DNA from: Candidula unifasciata
Lineage: Eukaryota; Mollusca; Gastropoda; Stylommatophora; Geomitridae
NCBI GenBank assembly: GCA_905116865.2
Contig: CAJHNH020006257.1
Location: forward strand, 569,935 to 633,934
DNA length: 64,000 nt
Direction of reading: 5' to 3'
Position numbers and translations under genes: made by a program. Shown here piece by piece: positions 46,901-53,152 of the stretch. The notes below the pieces were generated by a model that saw only the letters and a list, made by a program, of their open reading frames with translations, was not told where the DNA came from and made no database searches. Numbering within the stretch: the first letter of the stretch is position 1; each line of letters opens with the position of its first letter.

Positions 46901-49749
46901 TTACCAGCATATATCACTGTGTTGTGTGAAAGTTTGTTTTTGTTGTTTTAGGGCTTGTATTTGTGTGTGAATGCTTGTAAATGTTGTGTTTGTCAAATGT
47001 AAAAGTACTTTTGCCTACATGTGCCCACAAGCATCTCCTTACTTCCACCTGTGCCCACAAATGTCTACCCATTAAGACCTTACACCTGTGCCCACAATCT
47101 CCCCCTTACACCTGTGCCCACAATCTCCCCCTTACACCTGTGCCCACAACCTCCCCCTTACACCTGTGCCCACAACCTCCCCCTTACACCTGTGCCTACA
47201 ATCTCCCCCTCACACCTGTGCCCACAATCTCCCCCTTACACGTATGCCCACAATCTCCCCATTACACTGCCCACAAATATCTCTCCCTTACACCTGTGCC
47301 CACAAAAATCTCCCCCTTACACCTTACACCTGTGCCCACAAATATCTCTCCCTTACACCTGTGCCCACAAATATTTCTTCCTTACACCTGTGCCCACAAA
47401 TATCTCCCCACTTACACATGTGCCCACAAATATCTCCCCACTTACACATGTGCCCACAAATATCTCCCCACTTACACCTGTGCCCACAAATATCTCTCCC
47501 TTACACCTTACACCTGTGCCCACAAATATCTCTGCCTTACACCTGTGCCCACTCCCCCACCACCTTACACCTGTGCCCACATATATCTCTTCCTTACACC
47601 TGTGCCCACAAATATCTCTCCCTTTCACCTGTGCCCACATATATCTCTCCCTTACACCTGTGCCCACAAATATCTCTCCCTTTCACCTGTGCCCACAACT
47701 CCCTTACACCTGTGCCCACAAATATCTCTCCCTTACACCTGTGCCCACAAATATCTCTCCCTTACACCTGTGCCCACAAATATCTCTCCCTTACACATGT
47801 GCCCACAAATATCTCTCCCTTACACCTGTACTGACAAACAAAGAAGAAGGTATTATGTGGGGGGAATGTTCAAGACCTACAGCTTGTGTTCACTGCTCCA
47901 TTCTGTGTTCACTGCTCCATCCTGTGTTCACTGCTCCATTCTGTGTTCACTGCTCCATTCTGTATTCACTGCTCCATCCTGTGTTCACTGTGATGACATT
48001 TTGTGTCTGCAGCTGTAACATCATCAACTGCATCATTGCTGACTCAGCCAACATTGGGGACAAGTGTGAGCTCAACAACTGTATCATAGGGCACAACCAG
48101 AGCATCCCCACCATGTGTAAGTGGATTATGTCATATGTTTATCTCACCACCATGTGTCAGACTGTTTATCTCACCACCATGTGTCAGACTGTTTATTTCA
48201 CATCATATATCAGACTGTTTATCTCACCATCATGTGTCAGACTGTTTATCTCACCACCATATATCAGGCTGTTTATCTCACCACCATGTGTCAGACTGTT
48301 TATCTCATCAAAATATATAAGACTGTTTATCTCACCACCATGCATCAGCCTGTTTATCTCACCACCGTGTATCAGACTGTTTATCTCACCACCATGTGTC
48401 AGACTGTTTATCTCACCACTATATATCAGACTGTTTGTCTCACCATCATATATCAGACTGTTTATCTCACCACCATATATCAGACTGTTTATTTCACCAC
48501 CATGTGTCAGACTGTTTATCTCACCACCATATATCAGGCTGTTTATCTCACCACCATGTGTCAGACTGTTTATCTCACCACCATGTGTGAGACTGTTTAT
48601 CTCACCACCATGTGTCAGACTGTTTATCTCACCACCATGTGTGAGAATGTTTATCTCACCACCATGTGTCAGACTGTTTATCTCACCACCATGTGTCAGA
48701 CTGTTTATCTCATTACCATATGTCAGACTGTTTATCTCACCACCATGTGTCAGGCTGTTTATCTCACCACAATGTGTCAGGCTGTTTATCTCACCACCAT
48801 ATATCAGACTGTTTATCTCACCACCATATATCAGACTGTTTATCTCACCACCGTGTGTCAGACTGTTTATCTCACATTCGTATATCAGACTGTTTATCTC
48901 ACCATCATGTGTCAGACTATTTATCTCACCACCATGTGTCAGACTGTTTGTCTCACCACCATGTGTCAGACTGTTTATCTCACCACCATGTGTCAGACTG
49001 TTTATCTCATCACCATGTGTCAGACTGTTTATCTCACCACAATATATCAGGCTGTTTATCTCATAACCATATTTGTGTCAGACTATTTATCTCACCACCA
49101 TATATCAGATTATTTATCTCAGCACTATATATGACTGTTTATCTCACCACCATGTGTCAGACTATTTATCTCACCACCATGTGTCAGACTATTCTTCTTC
49201 TTCTTCGCGTTCACCAGCTGTAAACTCTGGCGGAAGGTTCTGGTTGCTCGTCTACTACTGAACTGCAGTCCTGCTCCAGAACCTGAGTGTTGCGTGTGCA
49301 TCAGTTTTACAGATCTCATTCTCTTGAATACAGACTGTTGGTTCCTTGCCTCTCCGGCAGATGCACTCCGACTTCAAAGGAAGCTCCCCAATTAGTCGAC
49401 TCTTACAACATGCTTTTGGGGAGGCAGTGGGTCTATTCTTGTTTTCCCCACAATGGGGCCCCGGAACCCACACGGGGGTGTCAGACTATTTATCTCACCA
49501 CCATATATCAGACTGTTAGATATTTCTGCGACTTACTAGCAGTCACTGTGCTATTCCCATATTTCTTTTTATTTCTACAACTTCACATTGTGTTATTCGT
49601 ATATTTTCATGTTATTCCCACAAGTTGATAACATATGTTCAAATGCCATGTAGTGTATTATCACCAAGGTGGTTTGTTCACTTGCAGCCAAGCACACAAA
49701 CGAGGTTGTCAGTAACGTGTCACAGATGATGGAAGTCTTCCTGGAATGA
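22791..49749 (+). CDS. EIF2B3: Translation initiation factor eIF2B subunit gamma (whole gene, 12 coding exons)
   Basis: Gamma subunit of eIF2B, the cytosolic guanine-nucleotide exchange factor that reloads eIF2 with GTP. Gamma pairs with the catalytic epsilon subunit. Coding exons: 22791-22950, 24129-24289, 25683-25857, 27586-27700, 29509-29598, 34418-34554, 35206-35286, 35888-36003, 41522-41614, 43809-43957, 48013-48116, 49688-49749. These total 1443 nt, giving 480 residues plus stop (human is about 452). Every intron is GT-AG and every phase matches its partner. The N-terminal pyrophosphorylase-like fold shows GGSGSRM (residues 14-20), PKALLPVG (28-35), GTADSLRHI (94-102) and SCDLIS (114-119). 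Residues about 377-470 carry the Ile/Val-rich hexapeptide repeats of a left-handed beta-helix. The start is supported by an in-frame stop at 22746-22748 and by family N-termini. Introns are packed with minisatellites, and intron 8 carries a LINE. I see no disabling mutation. The identity rests on family motifs recalled from the vertebrate protein; transcription is not shown. Confidence 0.95.
22990..23085. repeat. TGTCTGTCTCTT microsatellite
   Basis: About 5 units of tgtctgtctctttgt, close to the exon 1 donor. Confidence 0.85.
23180..23312 (+). mobile_element. LINE C-terminus fragment in EIF2B3 intron 1
   Basis: One open frame reads [20 protein letters not shown] then [10 protein letters not shown] and FFSVQAYK, with a stop at 23310-23312. 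The AQLWN-x-LP motif and following F-x(5)-Y-K are typical of CR1/L2-type C-termini. A GT-rich microsatellite follows. Confidence 0.65.
23440..23620. repeat. (GT)n-rich microsatellite
   Basis: Mixed tgtgtgtgtg and tgtctgtg runs after the LINE fragment. Confidence 0.95.
23630..24128. repeat. Array of exon 2 acceptor-region copies (21/50-bp units)
   Basis: Long units contain ggtctcccctaacctgatgt then ttgacacattga. The last unit is the real acceptor region, ending ttgacacattgcag. Seven copies of ctaacctga occur, including the genuine one. Short 21-bp units (tatgtgtatcagttggtctt) alternate with them. Confidence 0.93.
24129..24289 (+). CDS. EIF2B3: EIF2B3 coding exon 2
   Basis: Acceptor cattgcag, donor gtaata. 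Encodes residues 54-107, starting with an Ile-rich beta strand and including GTADSLRHI, the conserved family segment that precedes the central strand. The upstream intron consists of copies of its own 3' end. Confidence 0.95.
24290..25185. other. EIF2B3 intron 2, left part
   Basis: Single-copy-looking. The - strand of 24627-25091 is open for about 150 codons without a recognisable domain. The stretch might be a decayed interspersed element, but I could not assign one. Confidence 0.4.
25185..25640. repeat. 34-bp minisatellite in intron 2, about 13 copies
   Basis: The unit contains catagaactgtagataacat then gtagcagttgtaca. It stops about 40 nt before the exon 3 acceptor, where gttatagataacc still resembles the unit. 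Confidence 0.95.
25683..25857 (+). CDS. EIF2B3: EIF2B3 coding exon 3
   Basis: Acceptor ctccag, donor gtgaat. Encodes residues 108-165 plus one base. It contains SCDLIS, equivalent to the SCDLIT motif of the human protein, and a basic linker ending KSKQKNSA. The 25-bp array of intron 3 begins about 40 nt after the donor. Confidence 0.95.
25895..27085. repeat. 25-bp minisatellite in intron 3, about 48 copies
   Basis: The unit contains caaacataggatcagtgtga then acaca. Blocks with 21-bp short units (caaacaggatcagtg) recur at about 25980, 26275 and 26690, indicating a higher-order period of a few hundred bp. Confidence 0.97.
27085..27585. other. EIF2B3 intron 3, right part
   Basis: Single-copy-looking, with a G run at 27341-27358. 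No element was identified. Confidence 0.5.
27586..27700 (+). CDS. EIF2B3: EIF2B3 coding exon 4
   Basis: Starts after the acceptor agcag and ends ctggacag before gtgaga. The exon end and donor are repeated three more times downstream at 32-bp spacing. Encodes the segment containing [10 protein letters not shown], leading into the beta strand shared with human RIRFHTGLVDAHLY. Confidence 0.93.
27691..27800. repeat. Four tandem copies of the exon 4 end and donor (32 bp)
   Basis: ttctggacaggtgagaac occurs at 27691, 27723 and 27755. A fourth copy at 27787 reads acagataag, so its GT is lost. The first is the real exon end. Confidence 0.95.
27840..27950 (+). repeat. Interspersed repeat C, copy 2
   Basis: Matches 18955-19050 over most of its length (gtaacccataagtgctctg, then gaagaatctcagcgcaatgc). 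Confidence 0.65.
28010..28108 (-). mobile_element. SINE-like element B, 3' part, inverted
   Basis: On the - strand it reads gacttctagtaatttccctg then ggtctctgggtagtaag and onward to tcccttggcagttggg, the same 3' part as 20110-20210. Confidence 0.65.
28105..28245 (+). mobile_element. SINE-like element B, + strand copy
   Basis: tRNA-like head tggtctcgaggtgtggcatc, then ggtcccgggtggaaac (B-box-like), followed by gacttttagtaatttcccct. It abuts the inverted copy, forming an imperfect palindrome in intron 4. Confidence 0.65.
28425..29290. repeat. 46-bp minisatellite in intron 4, about 19 copies
   Basis: The unit contains ggtccctgtgtaagcaaggt then cacagtcttatatatt. Decayed copies with cttacagataggtcc continue to about 29470. 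Confidence 0.96.
29509..29598 (+). CDS. EIF2B3: EIF2B3 coding exon 5
   Basis: Acceptor ctggccag, donor gtaagt. Encodes about 30 residues with [17 protein letters not shown], equivalent to the human VDAHLYCLKKYIVDFL segment. Phases 2 in and 2 out fit both neighbours. Confidence 0.93.
29599..29750. repeat. About 55-bp repeats starting at the exon 5 donor
   Basis: Three copies containing ctggtctgtctcattcttct, beginning a few bases after the exon 5 donor (first copy: ttctcctggcaacatctgcc). Confidence 0.85.
29755..30000. repeat. 29-bp minisatellite (first of three), about 9 copies
   Basis: The unit contains gattgcaccagggtacacct then gtgatgtgt. Confidence 0.95.
30195..31628. repeat. 29-bp minisatellite (second of three), about 49 copies
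   Basis: The unit contains ttcaccatgatgtggagttt then ctcttgagc. Copies are nearly identical, with isolated indels (about 30370, 30955-30985, 31095, 31150). Confidence 0.98.
31678..32010. repeat. 29-bp minisatellite (third of three), about 11 copies
   Basis: The unit contains cttgctgtggaaagggaaat then gctacagaa. The last copies decay. All three + frames stay open because the unit lacks stops; not a gene. Confidence 0.97.
32085..32165 (-). mobile_element. LINE-type 3' tail with (TTCG)n, inverted
   Basis: On the - strand it reads agggccgaatgtcagacggg then cccaatttgtaaccctttga and ends in a ttcgttcg tail. Same sequence family as 61970 and 50220. Confidence 0.65.
32235..33040. repeat. CA/CATA-rich microsatellite region
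   Basis: About 800 nt of acacacatacat-like sequence with internal duplications (for example catacagacatacataatac at about 32850 and 32900). Open frames here are compositional. Confidence 0.9.
33190..33575. repeat. 63-bp minisatellite in intron 5, 6 copies
   Basis: The unit contains agtctgtacatgctagcggt then ctctctgatgaagactgtgt. The 21-codon period keeps a + strand frame open from 33271 to 33669. Confidence 0.95.
33838..33978. repeat. 23-bp minisatellite, about 6 copies
   Basis: The unit contains gtcttcactgccccatggag then cag. Confidence 0.93.
34160..34415. repeat. About 46-bp minisatellite ending at the exon 6 acceptor
   Basis: The unit contains cttgttgggttgagctctgt then atctgttgactgtgctg. 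The last copy (ttgagctctatgtctgttgt) runs straight into the cttccctag acceptor. Confidence 0.92.
34418..34554 (+). CDS. EIF2B3: EIF2B3 coding exon 6
   Basis: Acceptor ttccctag, donor gtatag. Encodes residues about 234-279, including [17 protein letters not shown] (human ITSIRSELIPYLVRKQ), followed by an acidic and basic linker ending KKK. Its acceptor is the degenerate last copy of a 46-bp minisatellite. Confidence 0.93.
34590..35205. repeat. 38-bp array containing copies of the exon 7 acceptor
   Basis: The unit contains gttttacagatctggtgtaa then ttaggttcagtaatcagt. The genuine boundary is gttgtacag then atctggtgg, so each copy carries the acceptor plus the first exon bases. Confidence 0.95.
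35206..35286 (+). CDS. EIF2B3: EIF2B3 coding exon 7
   Basis: Acceptor gttgtacag, donor gtgagt. Encodes [20 protein letters not shown] and following residues, the linker before the conserved RCY segment. Both boundaries are the source of flanking minisatellites. It is the least conserved exon, but its phase (1 in, 1 out) fits exactly. Confidence 0.85.
35287..35850. repeat. About 42-bp array starting at the exon 7 donor
   Basis: Units contain gtgatttactggatcaataa then tccaagtgtgtttaactgtc. The first and last copies (gtgatagattgattcagtag) resemble the exon 7 end plus donor, but lack the donor GT. Confidence 0.9.
35888..36003 (+). CDS. EIF2B3: EIF2B3 coding exon 8
   Basis: Acceptor tgaccag, donor gtcttt (a weak match after the GT). 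Encodes [20 protein letters not shown] and onward to EACKQ, matching human [20 protein letters not shown] and EANRQ. Ends in phase 0. Confidence 0.93.
36095..37395 (+). mobile_element. Degenerate LINE ORF2 in EIF2B3 intron 8
   Basis: Reverse-transcriptase blocks in order: [107 protein letters not shown]. It ends in an agaagaaagaa tail near 37390. Stops and frameshifts are numerous, so the copy is dead. Same family as the antisense copy at 20640. Confidence 0.9.
37515..41165. repeat. 3.65-kb satellite with a 31-bp unit, about 115 copies
   Basis: The unit contains gacatgacagcttgatggca then ctgacatgctt. Variants include atatgctt, acacactt and acccgctt. Two sub-regions (about 38060-38240 and 39830-40600) have scrambled partial units. 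No stop on the - strand plus a 31-bp period yields meaningless frames of up to about 1200 codons. Confidence 0.98.
41165..41521. repeat. Degenerate array leading into the exon 9 acceptor
   Basis: Decayed copies of catgtatgactttatctgac. The last copy, gtatgactatctgacag, is the acceptor of exon 9. Confidence 0.85.
41522..41614 (+). CDS. EIF2B3: EIF2B3 coding exon 9
   Basis: Exactly 31 codons, phase 0 at both ends. Acceptor tatctgacag, donor gtgagt. Encodes a basic linker (MPRLIGTFW, then [11 protein letters not shown]) that leads to the beta-helix. Its acceptor sits at the end of a degenerate array with the same atgacttatctgaca core. Confidence 0.9.
41755..43360 (+). mobile_element. SINE-like element A, copy with an internal satellite
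   Basis: The left part (taaactgtaaactccggtgc, then tgtgcatcagttttacag and ggttcctctcaggcc) and the right end (gagccccagagcccac) match the element at 49194. The middle gaggcagtgggtctattctt segment has been amplified into an array (41950-43325). Confidence 0.7.
41950..43325. repeat. 35-bp satellite inside SINE-like element A, about 39 copies
   Basis: The unit contains gtagagaggtagtgggtctg then ttctgtgtggccatg. Variants alternate gagg/gatg/gacg and ccatg/acatg/ccttg. Long - strand frames (about 430-495 codons) are artefacts of the stop-free unit. Confidence 0.98.
43575..43715. repeat. About 24-bp minisatellite before exon 10, 5 copies
   Basis: The unit contains gctaggtactttgtcacaac then agt. 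Confidence 0.9.
43809..43957 (+). CDS. EIF2B3: EIF2B3 coding exon 10
   Basis: Acceptor ctggccag, donor gtcagt. Encodes residues 377-425, the first turns of the left-handed beta-helix. [20 protein letters not shown] and [12 protein letters not shown] show the hexapeptide periodicity seen in human [20 protein letters not shown]. Confidence 0.95.
43958..45440. other. EIF2B3 intron 10, left part
   Basis: About 1.5 kb of single-copy-looking sequence with two overlapping open frames of about 110 codons at 44828-45174 and no recognisable domain. It could be a decayed element. Three copies of accaacaatgagaaaatg occur at about 45290-45330. Confidence 0.4.
45445..46615. repeat. 51-bp minisatellite in intron 10, about 23 copies
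   Basis: The unit contains gtacaagttgctacatgaga then tgagaatgtcagtgtgccag. The period is 17 codons, which leaves frames of over 320 codons open on both strands. They do not resemble proteins. Confidence 0.97.
46615..47085. other. Intron 10, no exon seen
   Basis: Single-copy-looking sequence between two arrays; nothing recognised. Confidence 0.5.
47085..47830. repeat. 26/29-bp minisatellite in intron 10
   Basis: Units contain cccttacacctgtgcccaca followed by atctc (26-bp type, left half) or aatatctct (29-bp type, right half). Confidence 0.95.
47883..47990. repeat. 19-bp minisatellite before exon 11, about 6 copies
   Basis: The unit is gtgttcactgctccattct. It ends about 22 nt before the exon 11 acceptor. 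Confidence 0.93.
48013..48116 (+). CDS. EIF2B3: EIF2B3 coding exon 11
   Basis: Acceptor tgtctgcag, donor gtaagt after ccaccatgt. Encodes further beta-helix turns ([19 protein letters not shown] and [10 protein letters not shown]). The following intron is an array of 27-bp copies resembling this donor region. The alternative donor 2 nt upstream would break the frame into exon 12. Confidence 0.93.
48110..49505. repeat. 27-bp array at the exon 11 donor, about 38 copies
   Basis: The unit contains ccaccatgtgtcagactgtt then tatctca. It begins at the exon end ccaccatgt and donor. It is interrupted by a SINE-like insertion (49194-49478), after which about one more copy follows. Confidence 0.95.
49194..49478 (+). 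mobile_element. SINE-like element A, youngest copy with target duplication
   Basis: A 285-bp insertion from cttcttcttcttcgcgttca to ggaacccacacggggg, inside the 27-bp array. gtgtcagactatt (13 nt) occurs on both sides, as expected of a target-site duplication, though the host array itself repeats this wording. There is no poly(A) tail. The class is not established. Confidence 0.7.
49688..49749 (+). CDS. EIF2B3: EIF2B3 coding exon 12 (terminal)
   Basis: Acceptor cacttgcag. Encodes [19 protein letters not shown] and stops at TGA 49747-49749, equivalent to the human C-terminus RVNEVIVGNDQLMEI. Phase 2 in matches exon 11. Confidence 0.93.
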
Positions 49750-50004
49750 CACACACTCAACAGGGGGCAACAGCTGCCTCCCAGGCCAGCACCGCGGTCA
49801 CTCCACAAGTCACAACTGGGGATGTTCATCAGGGACGGCTGTGTCAGTCTGTGTCTGTGCCTGCTACTGTGTCTTGTCTTATTGTCTTGTTCTTGTCTGT
49901 TGGCCGAGTTTACAGTGGAAGACTTGCCAGCTGGCACACCCAGCAGACACTATTCCATATTTCCTCCTTAGAGGAGCCCTACATGAGGAAAACAAGTGTC
50001 CGCT

Positions 50005-50215
50005 GATTGTTAGTTCTTCATTATCAGCCTCGCACCGCTGATTGTTAGTTCTTCATTATCAGCCTCGCACTGCTAATTGTTAGTTCTTCATTATCAGCCT
50101 CGCACCGCTAATTGTTAGTTCTTCATTATCAGCCTCGCACCGCTGATTGTTAGTTCCTCATTATCAGCCTCGCACCGCTGATTGTTAGTTCTTCATTATC
50201 AGCCTCGCACCGCTG
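50005..50215. repeat. 35-bp minisatellite downstream of EIF2B3, 6 copies
   Basis: The unit contains gctgattgttagttcttcat then tatcagcctcgcacc. It probably lies in the 3' UTR. Confidence 0.95.
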
Positions 50216-50217
50216 CT

Positions 50218-50285
50218 TGCAGGCTGGTTGTAAGACAGGCCTGTGTGCCTAATTTGTGATTCTTTGACAATTGTTAATTCGTCAT
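50218..50285 (+). mobile_element. LINE-type 3' tail, diverged
   Basis: gtaagacaggcctgtgtgcc then taatttgtgattctttgaca and attcgtc, a decayed form of the (TTCG)-tailed 3' end at 61970. Confidence 0.45.
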
Positions 50286-50369
50286 TGTCAACTGCTTGCA
50301 GGTAGCATGTGGCAGACTCGTCGGTGTTCTAATCTCTCTCTTTACTTCCATCAGTTTGTGTGTATATGT

Positions 50370-50735
50370 TTGGACAAGTCACCTGTCTGTGGTGTGACAA
50401 GTCACCTGTCTGTGTTGTTCTCTGACTAATCTCTCTCTTTACTCCAGCGGATCTTCCATCAGTTTGTGTGTATATGTTTGGACAAGTCACCTGTCTGAGG
50501 TGTGACAAGTCACCCGTCTGTGGTGTGACACGTCAACCGTCTGTGGTGTGACAAGTCACCCATCTGTGGTGTGACAAGTCACCCGTCTGTGGTGTGACAA
50601 GTCACCTGTCTGTGGTGTGACAAGTCATCTGTCTGTGGTGTGACAAGTCATCTGTCTGTGGTGTGACAAGTCACCTGTCTGTGGTGTGACAAGTCACCAG
50701 TCTGTGGTGTGACAAGTCACCTGTCTGTTGGGTGT
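50370..50735. repeat. 23-bp minisatellite, about 14 copies
   Basis: The unit contains gacaagtcacctgtctgtgg then tgt. Confidence 0.95.
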
Positions 50736-51062
50736 GTCATATGTATGTGATGTGACCTGGGTTATTGACTACACTTTAACCCAAGTCCTTTTACTGACTG
50801 TTGGATTTTCTGTTTCATTTGTTGTATATGAGGTCTAGCTATACATAACAGTTGTTAGGTCTGTAGTTGTTGTTGAGAAACAGTTTATGGTAGAATGTAT
50901 GTGAGCTTGGCAGTGAAACAGGTGAACAGACTATATTTAATGGAGTGTATTCAGCTCTGGTAGTGAAACAAATGAACAGACTACAGTATCTATGCGTGTG
51001 TGTGTGTGGTGGCCTTATGGGCCAAAAGTCTGTGGTAGAAATATTCTTGTTTTCTTGACAGT

Positions 51063-51068
51063 AATAAA
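51063..51068 (+). terminator. Candidate poly(A) signal for EIF2B3
   Basis: A canonical AATAAA about 1.3 kb downstream of the EIF2B3 stop. The intervening candidate 3' UTR holds 35-bp and 23-bp minisatellites. Only the hexamer supports this; an earlier non-canonical signal is possible. Confidence 0.3.
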
Positions 51069-51139
51069 TCTGGTAAAACAGCTGGCCAGTTTTCTGTTTT
51101 TATTATCTTTTCTGTGTCCAAGTCTTGACACAGCTTCAG

Positions 51140-52230
51140 ACATCACATCAGCCCAGTCCACAGCATTAAGTCAGCCCACAGCATTAAGTCAGCCCACAGC
51201 ATCAAGTCAGCCCACAGCATCATGTCAGCCCACAGCATCGAGTCAGCTCACAACATCAAGTCAGCCCACTGCATCAAGTCAGCCCACAGCATCAGATTAG
51301 CTCACAACATCAAGTCAGCCCACTGCATCAGATTAGCTCACAACATCAAGTCAGCCCACTGCATCAGATTAGCTCACAACATCAAGTCAGCCCACTGCAT
51401 CAAGTCAGCCCACAGCATCAGATTAGCTCACAACATCAAGTCAGCCCACAGCATCAAGTCAGCCCACAGCATCAGATTAGCTCACAACATCAAGTCAGCC
51501 CACAGCATCAGATTAGCTCACAACATCAAGTCAGCCCACAGCATCAAGTCAGCCCACAGCATCAGATTAGCTCACAACATCAAGTCAGCCCACTGCATCA
51601 GATTAGCTCACAACATCAAGTCAGCCCACTGCATCAGATTAGCACACAACATCAAGTCAGCCCACTGCATCAAGTCAGCCCACAGCATCAAGTCAGCCCA
51701 CAGCATCAAGTCAGCCCACAGCATCAGATTAGCTCACAACATCAAGTCAGCCCACAACATCAGATTAGCCCACAGCATCAGATTAGCTCACAACATCAAG
51801 TCAGCCCACAGCATCAGATTAGCTCACAACATCAAGTCAGCCCACAGCGTCAGATTAGCTCACAACATCAAGTCAGCCCACGGCATTAAGTCAGCCCACA
51901 GCATCAGATTAGCTCACAGCATCAAGTTAGCTCACAGCATCAGATTAGCTCACAGCGTCAAGTCAGCCCACAGCATCAAGTCAGCCCACAACATCAAGTC
52001 AGCCCACAGCATCAGATTAGCTCACAGCATCAAGTCAGCCCACAGCATCAAGTCAGCCCACAGCATCAGATTAGCTCACAGCATCAAGTCAGCCCACAGC
52101 ATCAAGTCAGCCCACAGCATCAGATTAGCTCACAACATCAAGTCAGCCCACAGCATTAGGTCAGACCAGCCCACAAAATCAAGTCAGCCCACAGCATCAG
52201 ATTAGCCCACATCATCAAGTCAGCCAGTAG
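51140..52230. repeat. 18-bp satellite, about 60 copies
   Basis: The units cagcccacagcatcaagt and cagattagctcacaacat alternate irregularly. The 6-codon period leaves a + strand frame of about 327 codons open; it is not a gene. Confidence 0.97.
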
Positions 52231-53016
52231 ATCCAAGTTTTGTCCTGGGTTATGATGACTTCTGTCACACTGAGGGGCTAGTTTCTGAGTCCACTTCCTG
52301 TTGTGTGTACGTACACTTTTTCAGAGGTTCCAGATCATTCAGGGGTTCCAGATAGGTTTTTAAGTACACTGAGAATGATTATTAACAGACAACAATTTTG
52401 GGTTGCAGTGTTCACTGAGTGAGAATCCAACTGAAAGACACACAGGTACACAAGTACCATCAGGGTAATGAGAGAAAGCCTTGCCTCCAGTGTCTCAAAC
52501 AGAATAGCTCTATTTGTCTGTGCCATGTCAGAGGTCCTGAGTCATCCGTGTGTACAGGGGGAGAGGAGACCACGTATCTAAAGAGGTGATAGTGAAACAA
52601 TAACCACTTAACTAATTGGAAAGGATAAAAAATGTTGCAGTGTTAGACATGCAGATCATAGGGTGTTCTATGAATACAGCATTATTCAGAGAATGTTCTA
52701 TAAATGGAACAATACACTATGTACAGAATTCACTATAAAAATAGTAACACTACTAAAAACAGAACAATAAACATAGTGATATATAAATTCGACAATGCTG
52801 CATAGGTTTGACAAACACAACAGCACTGTCTGTCGTGCAGTGCTGTGGTGACTGTTGTTTATTTTTTTTTTTTTTTAAATAGCAATTTACGTTTTTACTT
52901 GTAGCAAATATTTACACACATATATATAGTAACACAGTATATGCAGTTACATTTGACCAAAGTAACACAATATTGATCACTGGCGATCATGCAGAGATCC
53001 CAACTTTCTGTAGGAT
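52230..53016. other. Convergent 3' region between EIF2B3 and the SAMD15-like gene
   Basis: Single-copy-looking apart from a poly-T run (52861-52876). It includes the 3' UTR of the SAMD15-like gene. No other gene is seen. Confidence 0.5.
52858..52863 (-). terminator. Candidate poly(A) signal for the SAMD15-like gene
   Basis: TTTATT on the + strand reads AATAAA on the gene strand, about 150 nt past the stop codon. It sits at the edge of a poly-T run, so it could also be the A-rich end of an insertion. Confidence 0.4.
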
Positions 53017-53152
53017 CAGTCTCGAGGCAGAATCATGCACTGATTGGACAATGGTGGCTGCCATTTTGGGTCAGGGTTACGCTGGTACATTTGCTTGAAA
53101 GTTGTCCGGTCTATAACTTTTCCCGTGCATGTTTTTAATTCTAGATACATTC
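53016..53152 (-). CDS. SAMD15: SAMD15-like coding exon 4 (terminal)
   Basis: Acceptor cttcccacag. Encodes (G)MYLELKTCTGKVIDRTTF and onward to MILPRD, with the stop at 53018-53016. The first residues match GLYLEQKGHTG of the human protein; the tail is unmatched. Confidence 0.85.

Noticed and set aside
47021..49134. Frames of about 340-680 codons crossing EIF2B3 exon 11
   Set aside because: These join two minisatellites to the real exon by chance. Splice sites, phase and family homology support only 48013-48116 as coding.
51222..52205. 327-codon frame of HSIKSA-type repeats
   Set aside because: An 18-bp satellite; the period is a multiple of 3 and there is no initiation or splice context.
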